Assembly (NCBI RefSeq): GCF_000230555.1
Contig: NC_016078.1
Coordinates: 1,860,001-1,924,000, forward strand
Length of the DNA: 64,000 nt
Source of the DNA: Pelagibacterium halotolerans B2
GTDB lineage: Bacteria; Pseudomonadota; Alphaproteobacteria; Rhizobiales; Devosiaceae
Reading direction: 5' to 3'
Made by a program: the position numbers and the translations under genes. The notes beneath the pieces are model-generated. The model saw only the letters and a program-made list of their open reading frames with translations. It had not been told where the DNA came from and did no database searches. Within the stretch, counting starts at the first letter, position 1. Each line of letters starts with the position of its first letter. This document shows, piece after piece, positions 37,266 through 46,045 of this stretch.

Positions 37266-38469
37266 TCAGGCTCCCGGGCCGCGCCTGAACCGCTTCTGCA
37301 TTTCGAGCCGCGCCGCAAGCACTCCATCGCGACTTCGCGTCAGTAACTCACGCGCCTTATAGGCAGCGGTTCCAGCCACATAGGCCGGCAGGTGCGCGGC
37401 AAAATTCATTGTCGGCGGCAGCGGGCTGATATGGCCCGCGTCGCCCACCATGCCGCTCTTGAACTGATGCAGCCCGGCAAAGCCGTCGGTCCCGCCCAGA
37501 TCGTAGAACCGGGCCCCCGTGTTGTCCCGCAACCATCTGATGATGTGCCAATGCAGCAGATAGCCGGCGCGCAGGCCGAGCGCCGCATCGTCGGTTGCGC
37601 CATATAGATAGCAGGCCGTCCGCCCCGCGGTGAAGATCGCCGCCCCCGCGATGGTCTTGTCCCCTTGCGAAACGAAAAACAGCTCGGGCCGCGCCGTCCC
37701 GTCCGGCATGGCCATCAACCCCTCGAGCGTATCGATACCCGAATAATCGGGAAACAGCTTGCGCTCGCTCATCGCCTGATAAAGCGTCATGAACCGGCCG
37801 ATATCGCCCGGCGTCCCCACGGTGAACTCGAGCCCGGCCTTCATCGATTTGCGCAGATTGTAGCGCCATTTCTGGCCGAACGCAGCCAGTCGGGCATCAT
37901 CGTCGAGCGAAACATCGACCACATAGCGCATCGGGAATTTGACGCCGACGCCGGGCTTGAACCCGCGTGCAGCAAGCATTTCGGCCATGCCATTGACCTC
38001 ACCGGCCTCAGCATGGGGCATGATCGAAACCATCATGGATCGCTTTTGCGCATATTCCGCCACCAGCGTATCGACCATCCGCCCCATTACAGCATCGCGA
38101 TCGACGCCCTCGGTTCGGGCCAGAAACGGTCCCCATTTGACCAGCGCCACGCTCGCCACTCCCAGCGGCAGCCGCTGCAGCATGACCAGGGCACCGCCCA
38201 GGGGTTCATCACCATCCGAAAACAGAACCGGCTCAAGCGCCATCATCACCATCCGAAAACAGAACCGGCTCAAGCGCCACCCCCGGCCATCGCAGGCTCG
38301 CATAGGCATAAAGCTGTTCCTGGCAGACGCCGTCGAAACCGGAAACGGCCCTGTCCCACACCGCCCCGTCGAGCACACGGTGGTCCAGCACTGTTCCGTT
38401 GGCTCTCGAAACGTCCGATGCTGCGGAAGCAACTGCGGTCATCGCTGGCGAATGGCTGGTCAAGGACAT
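37266..38469 (-). pseudogene. FemAB/BioF2-like peptidoglycan- or lipid-directed acyltransferase, broken by 37-bp duplication
   Basis: Two in-order pieces of one gene. The N-terminal piece reads from about 38469 to SLRWPGVALEPVLFSDGD and then runs into DGA and a stop at 38233. The C-terminal piece continues in another frame from LEPVLFSDGD to EPLGGALVMLQRLPLG and on to the end at 37266. The break coincides with a 37-bp tandem duplication (38207-38280), and 37 is not a multiple of three. Removing one copy restores a single protein of about 400 residues with a double GNAT fold (KWRYNLRKSMKAGLEF and FYDLGGTDGFAGLHQFKSGMVG motifs). Kin attach amino acids or acyl groups in envelope polymers. A slippage-type reversion remains possible. 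The start ATG 38469 is tentative. Confidence 0.8.
38207..38280. repeat. 37-bp perfect tandem duplication (two copies)
   Basis: CATCACCATCCGAAAACAGA... begins at 38207 and again at 38244; 36 of 37 bases match between copies (the last base differs). It lies inside a coding sequence and shifts the frame by one base. No extra copy or other repeat sits around it. Confidence 0.9.
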
Positions 38470-38654
38470 TGGCGTCACCGGGTCAGATCAAATCTGGCCC
38501 TACCCTAACGGCCAGCCCCTATGGAATGCTTTCCACGCAGCGCCGGAACCCCGTCAATTTCCAAAGTGGTAAACCAGGCCTTGAAACGGCAAAAAAATTG
38601 TTGCCAAACAGATTCAAGATCGGCTTGCAAGACTCTGGTTATCTTGGAGGATTT

Positions 38655-38730
<76 letters not shown>

Positions 38731-38871
38731 GATCCATCGGGCAGCGCGTCTCCGCACCGCCAGAGTGGCGCCTCTCTAGCAAACGCTATTCAAGCTGTCC
38801 ACCCACAACTGCGCTTTTTCACGACAACAAGGCTCGGGATCATCAGAACGCTTCAAACAAGCGTCAAGCGC

Positions 38872-39486
38872 TCAGGGAAAAGGATTCTCGCTCGTCCCCA
38901 GGAAGGCCTGGTCGCCCCACAACTCCCGGATCACCACGTCGCGTCCGCACCCGATCCTATAGCGCTCATAGTGTGCCGCGTTGGTCTTGTAGAAATCCTG
39001 ATGTTCGGGTCCCGCCGGATAGAAGGTGGCAGCCGGCTTGATTTCGGTCACGATCGTATAACCGCTGGATTCGGCGATGGCCGCCTTACTGGCTTCGGCA
39101 ATTGCCGCCTGCTCATCATTGAGGGCAAAGATCGCCGGCTTGTACATCGGCCCCTTGTCGCAGAATTGCCCCGCGGCATCGGTCGGATCGGTCGTGTGCC
39201 AATAAACGGTCAGCAGGTCCTCATAGCTCACCACCTCGGGGTCGAAGGTGACCTCCACGCTCTCATAATGACCGGTATCGCCACCATAGGCGACTTCATT
39301 GTATGTCGGGTTTTCGACATGACCACCGGCAAAGCCCGATACGGCCTCGGACACCCCTTCAACCTTTTCGAAATTGGATTCCACGCTCCAAAAGCACCCG
39401 CCGGCGAAAAGCGCGGTATCGGCCAGCGCCGGGGTGGCGGCGAACGCGCTCGTGGCGGCCGCCAGGGCAATAAGTGTGCGATGCAT
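38872..39486 (-). CDS. msrA: Periplasmic peptide methionine sulfoxide reductase A
   Basis: A 204-residue MsrA with the catalytic cysteine in AGGCFWSVESNF and the family landmarks GHVENPTYNEV, HYESVEV and WHTTDPTDAAGQFCDKG. It reduces Met-S-sulfoxide in proteins. An N-terminal Sec signal (MHRTLIALAAATSAFAATPALA) predicts export, which is unusual for MsrA and suggests repair of envelope proteins. Two further cysteines (GQFCDKG and YRIGCGRD) could act as resolving residues. ATG 39486 has AGGAGGTG eight bases upstream, which decides the start. It stands alone after the tRNA. Confidence 0.93.
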   Translation of the reverse strand: MHRTLIALAAATSAFAATPALADTALFAGGCFWSVESNFEKVEGVSEAVSGFAGGHVENPTYNEVAYGGDTGHYESVEVTFDPEVVSYEDLLTVYWHTTDPTDAAGQFCDKGPMYKPAIFALNDEQAAIAEASKAAIAESSGYTIVTEIKPAATFYPAGPEHQDFYKTNAAHYERYRIGCGRDVVIRELWGDQAFLGTSENPFP

Positions 39487-39647
39487 GCTGCACCTCCTCG
39501 TTTGTACCAGTTGGCCCCGCCATGTCCGATCGGGCAAGTCAAAGCCGCGTGAACATGCGGGATTGTACGTATTTTAAGCAATTACGGTAAGCGGGCGGCA
39601 ATGGTTTCGGCCTAGTGTGCGCCCAGTTTGCCCCCGGACCCATTTTC

Positions 39648-40511
39648 ATGACCAGCGCTCACCAAGCCGGCCCTTCGCAACAGGGTAACTACAGCATCGC
39701 ACGCCTGGCGCTTGCCACGGCCTATTGGCTCAAGCCTCATCGCGTGCGCCATGTTCCGGCTCTGGTTGCGGGCCTGGTGGGCGACAGGCTGGCTCGGCCC
39801 GCCCCGATTCCCGACGCTTCGCGCATCCGCAAATCCCCGCCGGGATTTGCCGGGTTGGCCGATGATCTGTCGACGCCCGTGGTTCTCGAAGCCATGTCGC
39901 GCGGTTTTTATCCCCAGGGCCATTGGGGCGCCATGAAATGGTGGTCGCCACCCCAACGCGCCATAATGGATCTGGCTTCTGTCCATATCGCCAAGCGGTT
40001 CCGCCGCACAATGCGCGGCTCGGACATGCGCGTGGCCTTCGATACCGATTTTGCCGGCGTGATCGATGGCTGCGCGGCGCCCCGCGATCCCTCGCGCCCC
40101 CACCTCACCTGGATCACCCCGAAAGCCCGGACGCTCTATACGCGGCTATACGCGGAGGGCCATGCCCATTCGGTGGAGGTTTTCGACGCCGGGAACAACC
40201 TCGTCGGCGGATTGTTCGGCGTGACGGTCGGGCCGGTATTCTCGGCGCTCTCGATGTTTCATACCGCCGACAACGCCTCCAAATTCGCAATCGTCAGTCT
40301 CTACCATCACCTCGCCGACGCCGGATTCGTCGCTGTCGACCATCAAATCATGTCGCCCTGGGTCGAAGCGCTCGGCGGTACGGTGCTTGCGCGCGCCGAC
40401 TATGCCGCGCTCCTTGTCCGACCGGGCAAAGCGCAACCCGAGCCCGGCCATTGGAGCGCGAAGTTTTCGCTGGCCGATACCGCCGGCTGGTCGCCCGAAA
40501 CCCCCGCCTGA
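39648..40511 (+). CDS. aat: Leucyl/phenylalanyl-tRNA-protein transferase
   Basis: A 287-residue L/F-transferase that adds Leu or Phe from tRNA to proteins with N-terminal Arg or Lys, marking them for ClpSP degradation. Family motifs are FYPQGHWGAMKWWSPPQRAI, HLTWITPKARTLYTRLYAEG, HSVEVFDAGNNLVGGLFGV, DNASKFAIVSL and VDHQIMSPWVEALGG. The N-terminus has about 60 extra residues compared with E. coli Aat (234), without a recognised motif. ATG 39648 is the natural start. It is convergent with the EEP gene, with stop codons one base apart. Confidence 0.94.
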   Translation: MTSAHQAGPSQQGNYSIARLALATAYWLKPHRVRHVPALVAGLVGDRLARPAPIPDASRIRKSPPGFAGLADDLSTPVVLEAMSRGFYPQGHWGAMKWWSPPQRAIMDLASVHIAKRFRRTMRGSDMRVAFDTDFAGVIDGCAAPRDPSRPHLTWITPKARTLYTRLYAEGHAHSVEVFDAGNNLVGGLFGVTVGPVFSALSMFHTADNASKFAIVSLYHHLADAGFVAVDHQIMSPWVEALGGTVLARADYAALLVRPGKAQPEPGHWSAKFSLADTAGWSPETPA

Positions 40512-40512
40512 C

Positions 40513-41460
40513 CTATTCCGCCGCGATCCCGAGTCGCGCGATCAGTCCCAGATGGTTCGACCCCAGCGGATCCGATAGCGCCTCGATCTCTTCGATGAGG
40601 ATCGGTGCGCGCGAAAACATGAGATCTATCGGTATGCCCAGCGGACCCAATTCGGTCGGCCAGGTCGCGTTGTAGCGCGGAGGGGGCAGCAGATCGGAAC
40701 CCCGCACCAGATCGTCGATGGCATCGGCCCAGGGTGCGGAATTGAAATCCCCCGCCAGCACCAGCGCGCCCTCGATTCCCGCCAGTTGCCGGGCCAGCCG
40801 CCGCGCTTCGAACAGGCCCGCATCGTCGAAATAGGGCTTGGTCAGGTGGGCGGCCACCAGCGTCAGCGGCTCCCCCTCGATCTCGGCCTGCGCAACGATC
40901 ATCCGGTTGGGATGGGTGTTGCCCAGCGAGCGGATTTCGGCATTTTCCAGCGGCAGCTTTGACAGCATCATCAGGTCGCATTCGACGCTCGGTTCGCACC
41001 CCACTCGATAGGGATAGACGGCGTGCAGGTCGTCGAGATGCTGGCGCAACTGCGCCGCCTCCATGATGAAGGCAAAATCCGCCCCCGATCCGGCGATGTA
41101 GTCGGTAACGTCCTCATGCCGGTCGTTGGAATTGAGAACGTTAAAGCTCAAAAGCGTGAACCCGGCCGCGCGTTCCAGCTCCTGCAAGGCCCCTCGACCC
41201 TCATATTGCGCCGCGACGCGCCACATAACATGTCCGCCCGCGAATATCGCCATGGCGGCCACCAGCCCGGCCCGCCACGGTGCCCTTGCCAGCGCAAGCA
41301 AAAGGGCGAGCCCCAAAAGGCCCGCCCCGATGTGAAGCTGCAGTGACTGCAGCAGCGACTGGCCGGGCAGACCGAGATCGACCCGCGCCAGCACCAGAAC
41401 GCCTGCGGCAACAAGGCCAAAGCCTGTGAGCACGCCACGGATCTCGGCCCCGATTGCCAC
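40513..41460 (-). CDS. Membrane-anchored endonuclease/exonuclease/phosphatase family protein
   Basis: A 315-residue protein. Three hydrophobic N-terminal segments (about 8-28, 40-58, 65-82) anchor an EEP-fold domain. The domain starts at FTLLSFNVLNSNDR, then ADFAFIMEAAQLRQHL, LTLVAAHLTKP, LVLAGDFNSAPWAD and a C-terminal DPLGSNHLGLIARL. The His/Asp pairs for metal and catalysis are present. Its substrate may be nucleic acid or a phospholipid/inositol phosphate. A GTG at 41460 is the assumed start. Neighbouring genes give no clue. Confidence 0.82.
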   Translation of the reverse strand: MAIGAEIRGVLTGFGLVAAGVLVLARVDLGLPGQSLLQSLQLHIGAGLLGLALLLALARAPWRAGLVAAMAIFAGGHVMWRVAAQYEGRGALQELERAAGFTLLSFNVLNSNDRHEDVTDYIAGSGADFAFIMEAAQLRQHLDDLHAVYPYRVGCEPSVECDLMMLSKLPLENAEIRSLGNTHPNRMIVAQAEIEGEPLTLVAAHLTKPYFDDAGLFEARRLARQLAGIEGALVLAGDFNSAPWADAIDDLVRGSDLLPPPRYNATWPTELGPLGIPIDLMFSRAPILIEEIEALSDPLGSNHLGLIARLGIAAE

Positions 41461-41486
41461 TATACGATCGCCCCCCGGAGCGCTTT

Positions 41487-41598
41487 TCCTGTAAATCGAA
41501 CCCTCTTATTCGGTTCGGGAACGCGACAAAACGATGACGAGCAGGATTTTCGCTGTTGCGGAAAGCAAAAATCCCGCTCGTATCCCATTGAAGCCTGC
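41487..41598. repeat. Dispersed repeat family A, variant, with long hairpin
   Basis: GAACCCTCTTATTCGGTTCGGGAACGCGACAAAACGATG, then the hairpin GACGAGCAGGATTTTCGCTG/AGCAAAAATCCCGCTCGT. The GGAACGCGACAAAAC block matches other family A copies. It is four bases past the leuA stop and could end leuA transcription. Confidence 0.55.
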
Positions 41599-41603
41599 AG
41601 GGA

Positions 41604-43157
41604 TCAGCCCGCGAGCGCACCCTGCGCCGGAGCGCCGCGTTCGACCAGCAACCGGTTATAGGCATTGAGATAGGCCCGGGCGGACGCCACCAGTGTATCG
41701 GGTTCGGTCGCATTGCCCGAGGCGATACGCCCGTTCATTTCCAGCCGCACATGGGCGTTGGCCTGCGCGTCGGTGCCGCCCGTCACGCCATCCACAGCGT
41801 AGAGCACCAGATGCGGATCGGCTTTGACCGCCGCCTTTATGGCGTTAAAGATCGCATCGACCGACCCCGTGCCGTCGAACGACACTTCGACCGGCGCACC
41901 GTCCACGGCCACCTTGAGCTCGCACCGGTGCACCCCGCCGGTCTTGGAGGTCACGCTCATATCCACCAGCTTGATGCGGTCGGCGCCCGAGCCCATTTCG
42001 TCATCGACCAGCGCGACGATATCGTCGTCATAGACGTGCTTTTTGCGATCGGCCAGGTCCTTGAAGCGCTGGAAGGCTTCCTGGAACTGGTTATCGGCCA
42101 GCTCATACCCCAGATCCTTGAGCTTTTCCTTGAACGCATGGCGACCCGAATGCTTACCCATCACCAGAGAGGTCGATTTGATCCCCACGCTTTCGGGCGT
42201 CATGATCTCATAGGTCGAGGCGTTTTTCAGCATGCCATCCTGATGGATGCCGCTTTCATGGGCAAAGGCGTTCTTGCCAACGATGGCCTTGTTGTATTGC
42301 ACCGGGAAGTTGGCCGCAGCCGACACCACGCGCGAGGCGCGCGAGAGATGGGTCGTCTCGATTTCGGTGTGATAGGGCATGGCATCGGCCCGCGTGCGCA
42401 GCGCCATCACCACCTCCTCGAGTGCCGCGTTGCCCGCGCGCTCCCCGATACCGTTGATCGTGCATTCCACCTGCCGCGCCCCGGCCCGAACGCCGGCCAG
42501 CGAATTGGCCACGGCCATGCCCAGATCGTTGTGACAATGGGTGGAAAAAATCGCCTTGTCGGAATTGGGCACCATCGCGATCAAATCGTGGATCAGCTGG
42601 TAATAATCTTCCGGCGTCGAATAGCCCACGGTGTCGGGGATATTGATCGTCGTCGCCCCCGCCTTGATCGCCGCTTCGGTGCAGCGGGCCAGAAATTCGA
42701 TGGGCGTGCGCGTCGCGTCCATGCCCGACCACTCCACGTCGTCGATCAGATTGCGGGCCTGCGTCACCGTCTTGGTGACGATTTCAAGCACCTCGTCCTC
42801 GGTCTTTTTCATCTGGTGCGCCAGATGGATCGGCGAGGTCGAAACAAACGTATGAATGCGTCCGCGCCGTGCAAAGCGCACCGCTTCCCCGGCGCGGTCG
42901 ATATCGGCGGAAATGGCGCGAGCCAGCCCGCAGATCACCGCGTTCTTGGCGCGCTTGGCAACGGTGGCCACGGCCTCGAAATCACCGTTCGAGGCAATGG
43001 GAAACCCGGCCTCGATGATATCGACACCCATCGTGTCGAGGATTTCGGCGACCTGGAGCTTTTCTTCCAGCGTCATGGTGGCGCCGGGGCTTTGCTCCCC
43101 GTCGCGCAGGGTGGTGTCGAAAATAAAGACGCGGTCGGTATTGGCTTGGCTGGTCAT
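41604..43157 (-). CDS. leuA: 2-Isopropylmalate synthase
   Basis: A 517-residue LeuA that condenses acetyl-CoA with 2-oxoisovalerate, the first step of leucine synthesis. The N-terminal TIM barrel has FDTTLRDGEQSPGA, the metal-binding HCHNDLGMAVANSL and GIGERAGNAALEEV. HESGIHQDGMLKN follows, and the C-terminal allosteric domain starts near residue 390. AAGGAAG lies eight bases before ATG 43157. A 42-codon leucine-rich leader (43291-43419) lies upstream with a hairpin in between, so regulation by attenuation is likely. Leucine feedback inhibition is also expected from the C-terminal domain. Confidence 0.96.
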   Translation of the reverse strand: MTSQANTDRVFIFDTTLRDGEQSPGATMTLEEKLQVAEILDTMGVDIIEAGFPIASNGDFEAVATVAKRAKNAVICGLARAISADIDRAGEAVRFARRGRIHTFVSTSPIHLAHQMKKTEDEVLEIVTKTVTQARNLIDDVEWSGMDATRTPIEFLARCTEAAIKAGATTINIPDTVGYSTPEDYYQLIHDLIAMVPNSDKAIFSTHCHNDLGMAVANSLAGVRAGARQVECTINGIGERAGNAALEEVVMALRTRADAMPYHTEIETTHLSRASRVVSAAANFPVQYNKAIVGKNAFAHESGIHQDGMLKNASTYEIMTPESVGIKSTSLVMGKHSGRHAFKEKLKDLGYELADNQFQEAFQRFKDLADRKKHVYDDDIVALVDDEMGSGADRIKLVDMSVTSKTGGVHRCELKVAVDGAPVEVSFDGTGSVDAIFNAIKAAVKADPHLVLYAVDGVTGGTDAQANAHVRLEMNGRIASGNATEPDTLVASARAYLNAYNRLLVERGAPAQGALAG

Positions 43158-43249
43158 CTTGTTCTTCCTTGATCGGCCACCTGCGCGGTTTCGCTGTGCG
43201 TTTGCAGCAGGTTATGGCCGGACATTGATGTTCGGCGTTATGGCAAAAT

Positions 43250-43297
43250 CCCCTGACCACCCGTCCGCGTTTGAAGCGAACCGCCGGTTATCAGGGG
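43250..43297 (-). promoter_or_regulatory. Probable attenuator hairpin of leuA
   Basis: CCCCTGATAACC near the leader stop pairs with GGTGGTCAGGGG about 24 bases on, one mismatch and one wobble in 12 pairs. The 5' arm includes the last two leader codons and the stop codon, so ribosome position would control folding. A weak ATTTTG follows. The exact terminator is uncertain. Confidence 0.5.
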
Positions 43298-43419
43298 CTG
43301 ATAAGGAGAAGTAGGAGGGCAGCGGAAAGCAGCAGCGCTGAACCCGTGAGGATACGGGCCTGCAAGGCTTTTTGCCTGCTGGCGGCTATGGCGATTGCGC
43401 GGTTTGCACTGCGGCGCAT
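43291..43419 (-). CDS. leuL: LeuA leader peptide (42 residues), unannotated
   Basis: Starts at ATG 43419 (GAAGGGCAAGG upstream) and ends at TGA 43291-43293, 133 bases before leuA. The C-terminal third is SALLLSAALLLLLISP: eight Leu codons within 14, using CTG, CTT, CTC and a rare CTA. This is the usual form of a leucine attenuator leader. The N-terminal half is basic (RRSANRAIAIAASRQ) and lacks a conserved function. Leader peptides before leuA are known in alphaproteobacteria. The sensing role is inferred from codon content, position and the hairpin that overlaps its end. Confidence 0.75.
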   Translation of the reverse strand: MRRSANRAIAIAASRQKALQARILTGSALLLSAALLLLLISP

Positions 43420-43544
43420 CGGTACGGCCTTGCCCTTCCTGATAAATCAACAGCCGAACAATGGGCCAATTGCGCGCGATGCGCAAGACTTCGCGCAACA
43501 ATAATAGCGCTTTAGGCTCCGACTTTGGTTCATCATCGGCCCGC

Positions 43545-44438
43545 TTAATCGTCGAAGTCGAGCACACCCTCGGCAAGCACGACCGCGGCACCGCCGATCC
43601 CGGCATGCTTGAGCTGGCCGCCTTCTATGTTGAACTGCATGCCGATTTCGCTCGGCCGGCCCATTTCACGGCCCTGACGGATCTTGAGCGTATGGCTGCC
43701 ATCACCATACCCGCCGTGCTCGGCCAGAAGCCCGATTAGCGCCGCTGCGGCGGACCCGGTTGCCGCGTCCTCGCCGGTGCCGTGGGAGACGTGAAACATG
43801 CGCGCCGCATAGTCGTTCCCGCGCTCTTTTGGGGTCTTGGCAAAGACATAAACCGCATTTCGCGGTCCGGAAAACGTGTCGGCCCAGCCACGCCGCTCCA
43901 GCGTCATGTCAGTAAGCAGGGACGCATCGCGCAACGGAACCAGATAGAACGGATTGCCCGCCGAATACTGCGCAGGCATCATTCCGTCGCACCCGATATC
44001 GTCAACGGAAATGCCTAAACGCTCGGCGATGCCTGCAAGGTCGGCCAATTCCCCGACCCGTTCGGGCTTGCGCGGCAGCGCGAATTTGGCTTCCCCGGTC
44101 CGCTTGTCGATCCGTTCCATGACGGCGGTAACGTTGCCGACACCCAATTCGAGCCGCACGGCGCTCTGCTTGTGCTGCAAACCCAGAAGAACCGCCGCTC
44201 CAACCGTGGGATGCCCGGCAAAGGGCAATTCGCTCACGGGCGTGAAAATGCGCAGGGCCGCGGTGTGCCGCTCGCCTTTCGGTGCGCACACAAAAACCGT
44301 TTCCGAGAGGTTGAACTCTCCCGCGATCGCCTGCATCCGGGTCGTCGAAAGCTCGTCGGCCCTTAGCACGACCGCCAGCGGATTGCCGCTTAGCCGGTCA
44401 CGGGTGAAAACGTCGAGAATGAAATAGGTCAGCTTCAT
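43545..44438 (-). CDS. PhzF-family protein
   Basis: A 297-residue PhzF/YddE-type protein with two similar halves. Visible are YFILDVFTRDRLSGNPLAVV, the conserved glutamate in FNLSETVFV, FTPVSELPFAGHPTVGAA near residue 70 and EDAATGSAAAALIGLLAE in the second half. PhzF acts as an isomerase in phenazine synthesis; most chromosomal members have unknown isomerase or epimerase roles. ATG 44438 (MKLTYF) is the start that fits the family; the open frame upstream adds about 30 residues without similarity. It is divergent from the monooxygenase gene. Confidence 0.9.
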   Translation of the reverse strand: MKLTYFILDVFTRDRLSGNPLAVVLRADELSTTRMQAIAGEFNLSETVFVCAPKGERHTAALRIFTPVSELPFAGHPTVGAAVLLGLQHKQSAVRLELGVGNVTAVMERIDKRTGEAKFALPRKPERVGELADLAGIAERLGISVDDIGCDGMMPAQYSAGNPFYLVPLRDASLLTDMTLERRGWADTFSGPRNAVYVFAKTPKERGNDYAARMFHVSHGTGEDAATGSAAAALIGLLAEHGGYGDGSHTLKIRQGREMGRPSEIGMQFNIEGGQLKHAGIGGAAVVLAEGVLDFDD

Positions 44439-44611
44439 CTTTCGGCCGGTCCTGGGAGACGATTGGGAGGCGATATCCATCGATATACTCAAAACACTAC
44501 GCCTATCGTTCCACTGGTTACCACCCACATAATTCCTCCCTCCCGCTTATGCTTTTCCCCCGCGACACGTCGTCATACATTTGCGACAATGCGCGTGGGG
44601 GGAGAGGTCGC

Positions 44612-45841
44612 ATGAAACGCACGACGTGCCTGATTGCCGGTGGCGGTCCTGCCGGCATAATGCTGGGCCTGCTGCTGGCGCGGGGTGGCGTCGAGGTGAT
44701 CGTTTGTGAAAAGCACGCCGATTTCCTGCGCGACTTCCGGGGCGATACCGTGCACCCCTCCACCATCAGGCTTCTCGACGAGCTGGGTCTGGGGGCCGAG
44801 TTCGCCCAATTGCCGCAGAGCCGACTGCAAAGTCTGCGCGTGCCCACGACAAACGGACAGAGCATCGATTTCGGTGATTTTTCCGCCCTCCCGCCACCCT
44901 ACAATTACGTCGCCATGATTCCGCAATGGGATTTTCTCGCGTTTTTGGCCGGCCACGCCCGACGCGAGTCGAGCTTTACCCTGCTGATGGAGACCGAAGT
45001 GACGGGGCTTTTGTGGCAGGATGGCAAGGTCACCGGCGTCTCCACACGCACACAAGAACACGAAGAACCGATCACAGCCGATCTGGTCGTTGCCTGCGAT
45101 GGCCGCCATTCCGTGCTGCGCGAACAGGCCGGCTTCATTCCGCGTGATTATCAAGTGCCCTTCGATGTCTGGTGGTTCCGCCTCCCGCGTCACGCAGACG
45201 AACAAGCAGAGCCAGCCAGTCTGGTCCCCAGCTTTGCCGGGCGCGACATCCTGCTCTCGATCGCCCGGGAGGGATTCTACCAGATGGCCGCCTTCATTCC
45301 CAAGGGCACCGACGCGCAGCGTCGGGCCGAGGGCACAAAACCCCTGCGGGCCATGATTGCCAGGCTGCGCCCGGATCTGGCCGATCGGGTGGACACGCTG
45401 ACGTCGATGGACCAGGTCAAGACCCTCGACGTCCGGCTCGACCGGCTCAAGCGTTGGCACCGCCCCGGCCTGCTCTGCATCGGCGACGCCGCCCATGCCA
45501 TGTCGCCCGCTGGCGGCGTCGGTATCAATCTTGCCATCCAGGATGCCGTCGCCGCCGCCCGCATCCTGCGTCATCCACTGCGCGCCGGAACGCTTTCCGA
45601 GAGTGATCTTGAGGCGGTGCAACGCCGCCGCATGCTGCCGACCCGGGTCATCCAGACCATGCAGCGCATTCTCCATCGCATCATTTTCCAGAACGGGTTT
45701 GAAACCGGCCGCGCCGGACCGCCGCGTTTCATGCTGTTTCTCGCCCGCCATGTCCCCGGCTTCCGCAAGCTCCCGGCCCGCTTCATCGGGTTCGGCCCGC
45801 GCCCCGAATCCGCGCCCGATTTCGCCCGCCGCCCCCGCTAA
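44612..45841 (+). CDS. FAD-dependent aromatic-type monooxygenase
   Basis: A 409-residue flavoprotein of the PHBH/UbiH-like group. The dinucleotide site CLIAGGGPAGIMLGLLLARGG is at the N-terminus, the second motif DLVVACDGRHSVLR is near residue 160, and the FAD motif LLCIGDAAHAMSPAGGVGIN is near residue 290. These enzymes hydroxylate or oxidise an aromatic or quinone-like substrate with NAD(P)H and O2; the substrate is unknown. GGAGAGGTCG sits eight bases before ATG 44612. The TAA stop lies at the edge of a family A repeat. Confidence 0.88.
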   Translation: MKRTTCLIAGGGPAGIMLGLLLARGGVEVIVCEKHADFLRDFRGDTVHPSTIRLLDELGLGAEFAQLPQSRLQSLRVPTTNGQSIDFGDFSALPPPYNYVAMIPQWDFLAFLAGHARRESSFTLLMETEVTGLLWQDGKVTGVSTRTQEHEEPITADLVVACDGRHSVLREQAGFIPRDYQVPFDVWWFRLPRHADEQAEPASLVPSFAGRDILLSIAREGFYQMAAFIPKGTDAQRRAEGTKPLRAMIARLRPDLADRVDTLTSMDQVKTLDVRLDRLKRWHRPGLLCIGDAAHAMSPAGGVGINLAIQDAVAAARILRHPLRAGTLSESDLEAVQRRRMLPTRVIQTMQRILHRIIFQNGFETGRAGPPRFMLFLARHVPGFRKLPARFIGFGPRPESAPDFARRPR

Positions 45842-45965
45842 AGCGTGTCCAGCAAAAGCATGTCCTCGACGCGATCGGGGATGGAAACGGTTTTGCGGTT
45901 CGGACACGCGATAAAACAAAGGCTTAGAGCCAAGGATTTGATTCAATCAAATCCTTGGCTCTAAG
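45838..45965. repeat. Dispersed repeat family A, long copy with 20-bp perfect inverted repeat
   Basis: Starts CTAAAGCGTGTCCAGCAAAAG, continues AAACGGTTTTGCGGTTCGGA, CACGCGATAAAACAAAGG and ends with the inverted repeat TTAGAGCCAAGGATTTGATT-C-AATCAAATCCTTGGCTCTAA (45924-45964), perfect over 20 pairs. The last part recurs at 48571-48676. The TAA stop of the monooxygenase lies in the left edge. Confidence 0.85.
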
Positions 45966-46010
45966 GCCGAAAGGCACCGCAATCTTAATCGGCGCATAAA
46001 AACTTAGGTA

Positions 46011-46042
46011 TTGACTTAACTGTTAGCGCGCTGATAGTTAAG
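46011..46042 (+). promoter_or_regulatory. Promoter with overlapping inverted repeat before the ArsR gene
   Basis: TTGACT (46011-46016) and GATAGT (46033-46038) are spaced by 16 bases. The dyad CTTAACT-N14-AGTTAAG (46015-46021 and 46036-46042) covers the -10 and the start region, and ATG follows at 46046. It suits autorepression by the ArsR-type protein. Confidence 0.6.
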
Positions 46043-46045
46043 CGT

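Noticed and set aside
38266..38432. N-terminus MLPQHRTFREP... as a real start of the FemAB-like gene
   Set aside because: It is the wrong frame upstream of the duplication; the true N-terminus (RANGTVLDHRVLDGAVWD) is in the other frame.
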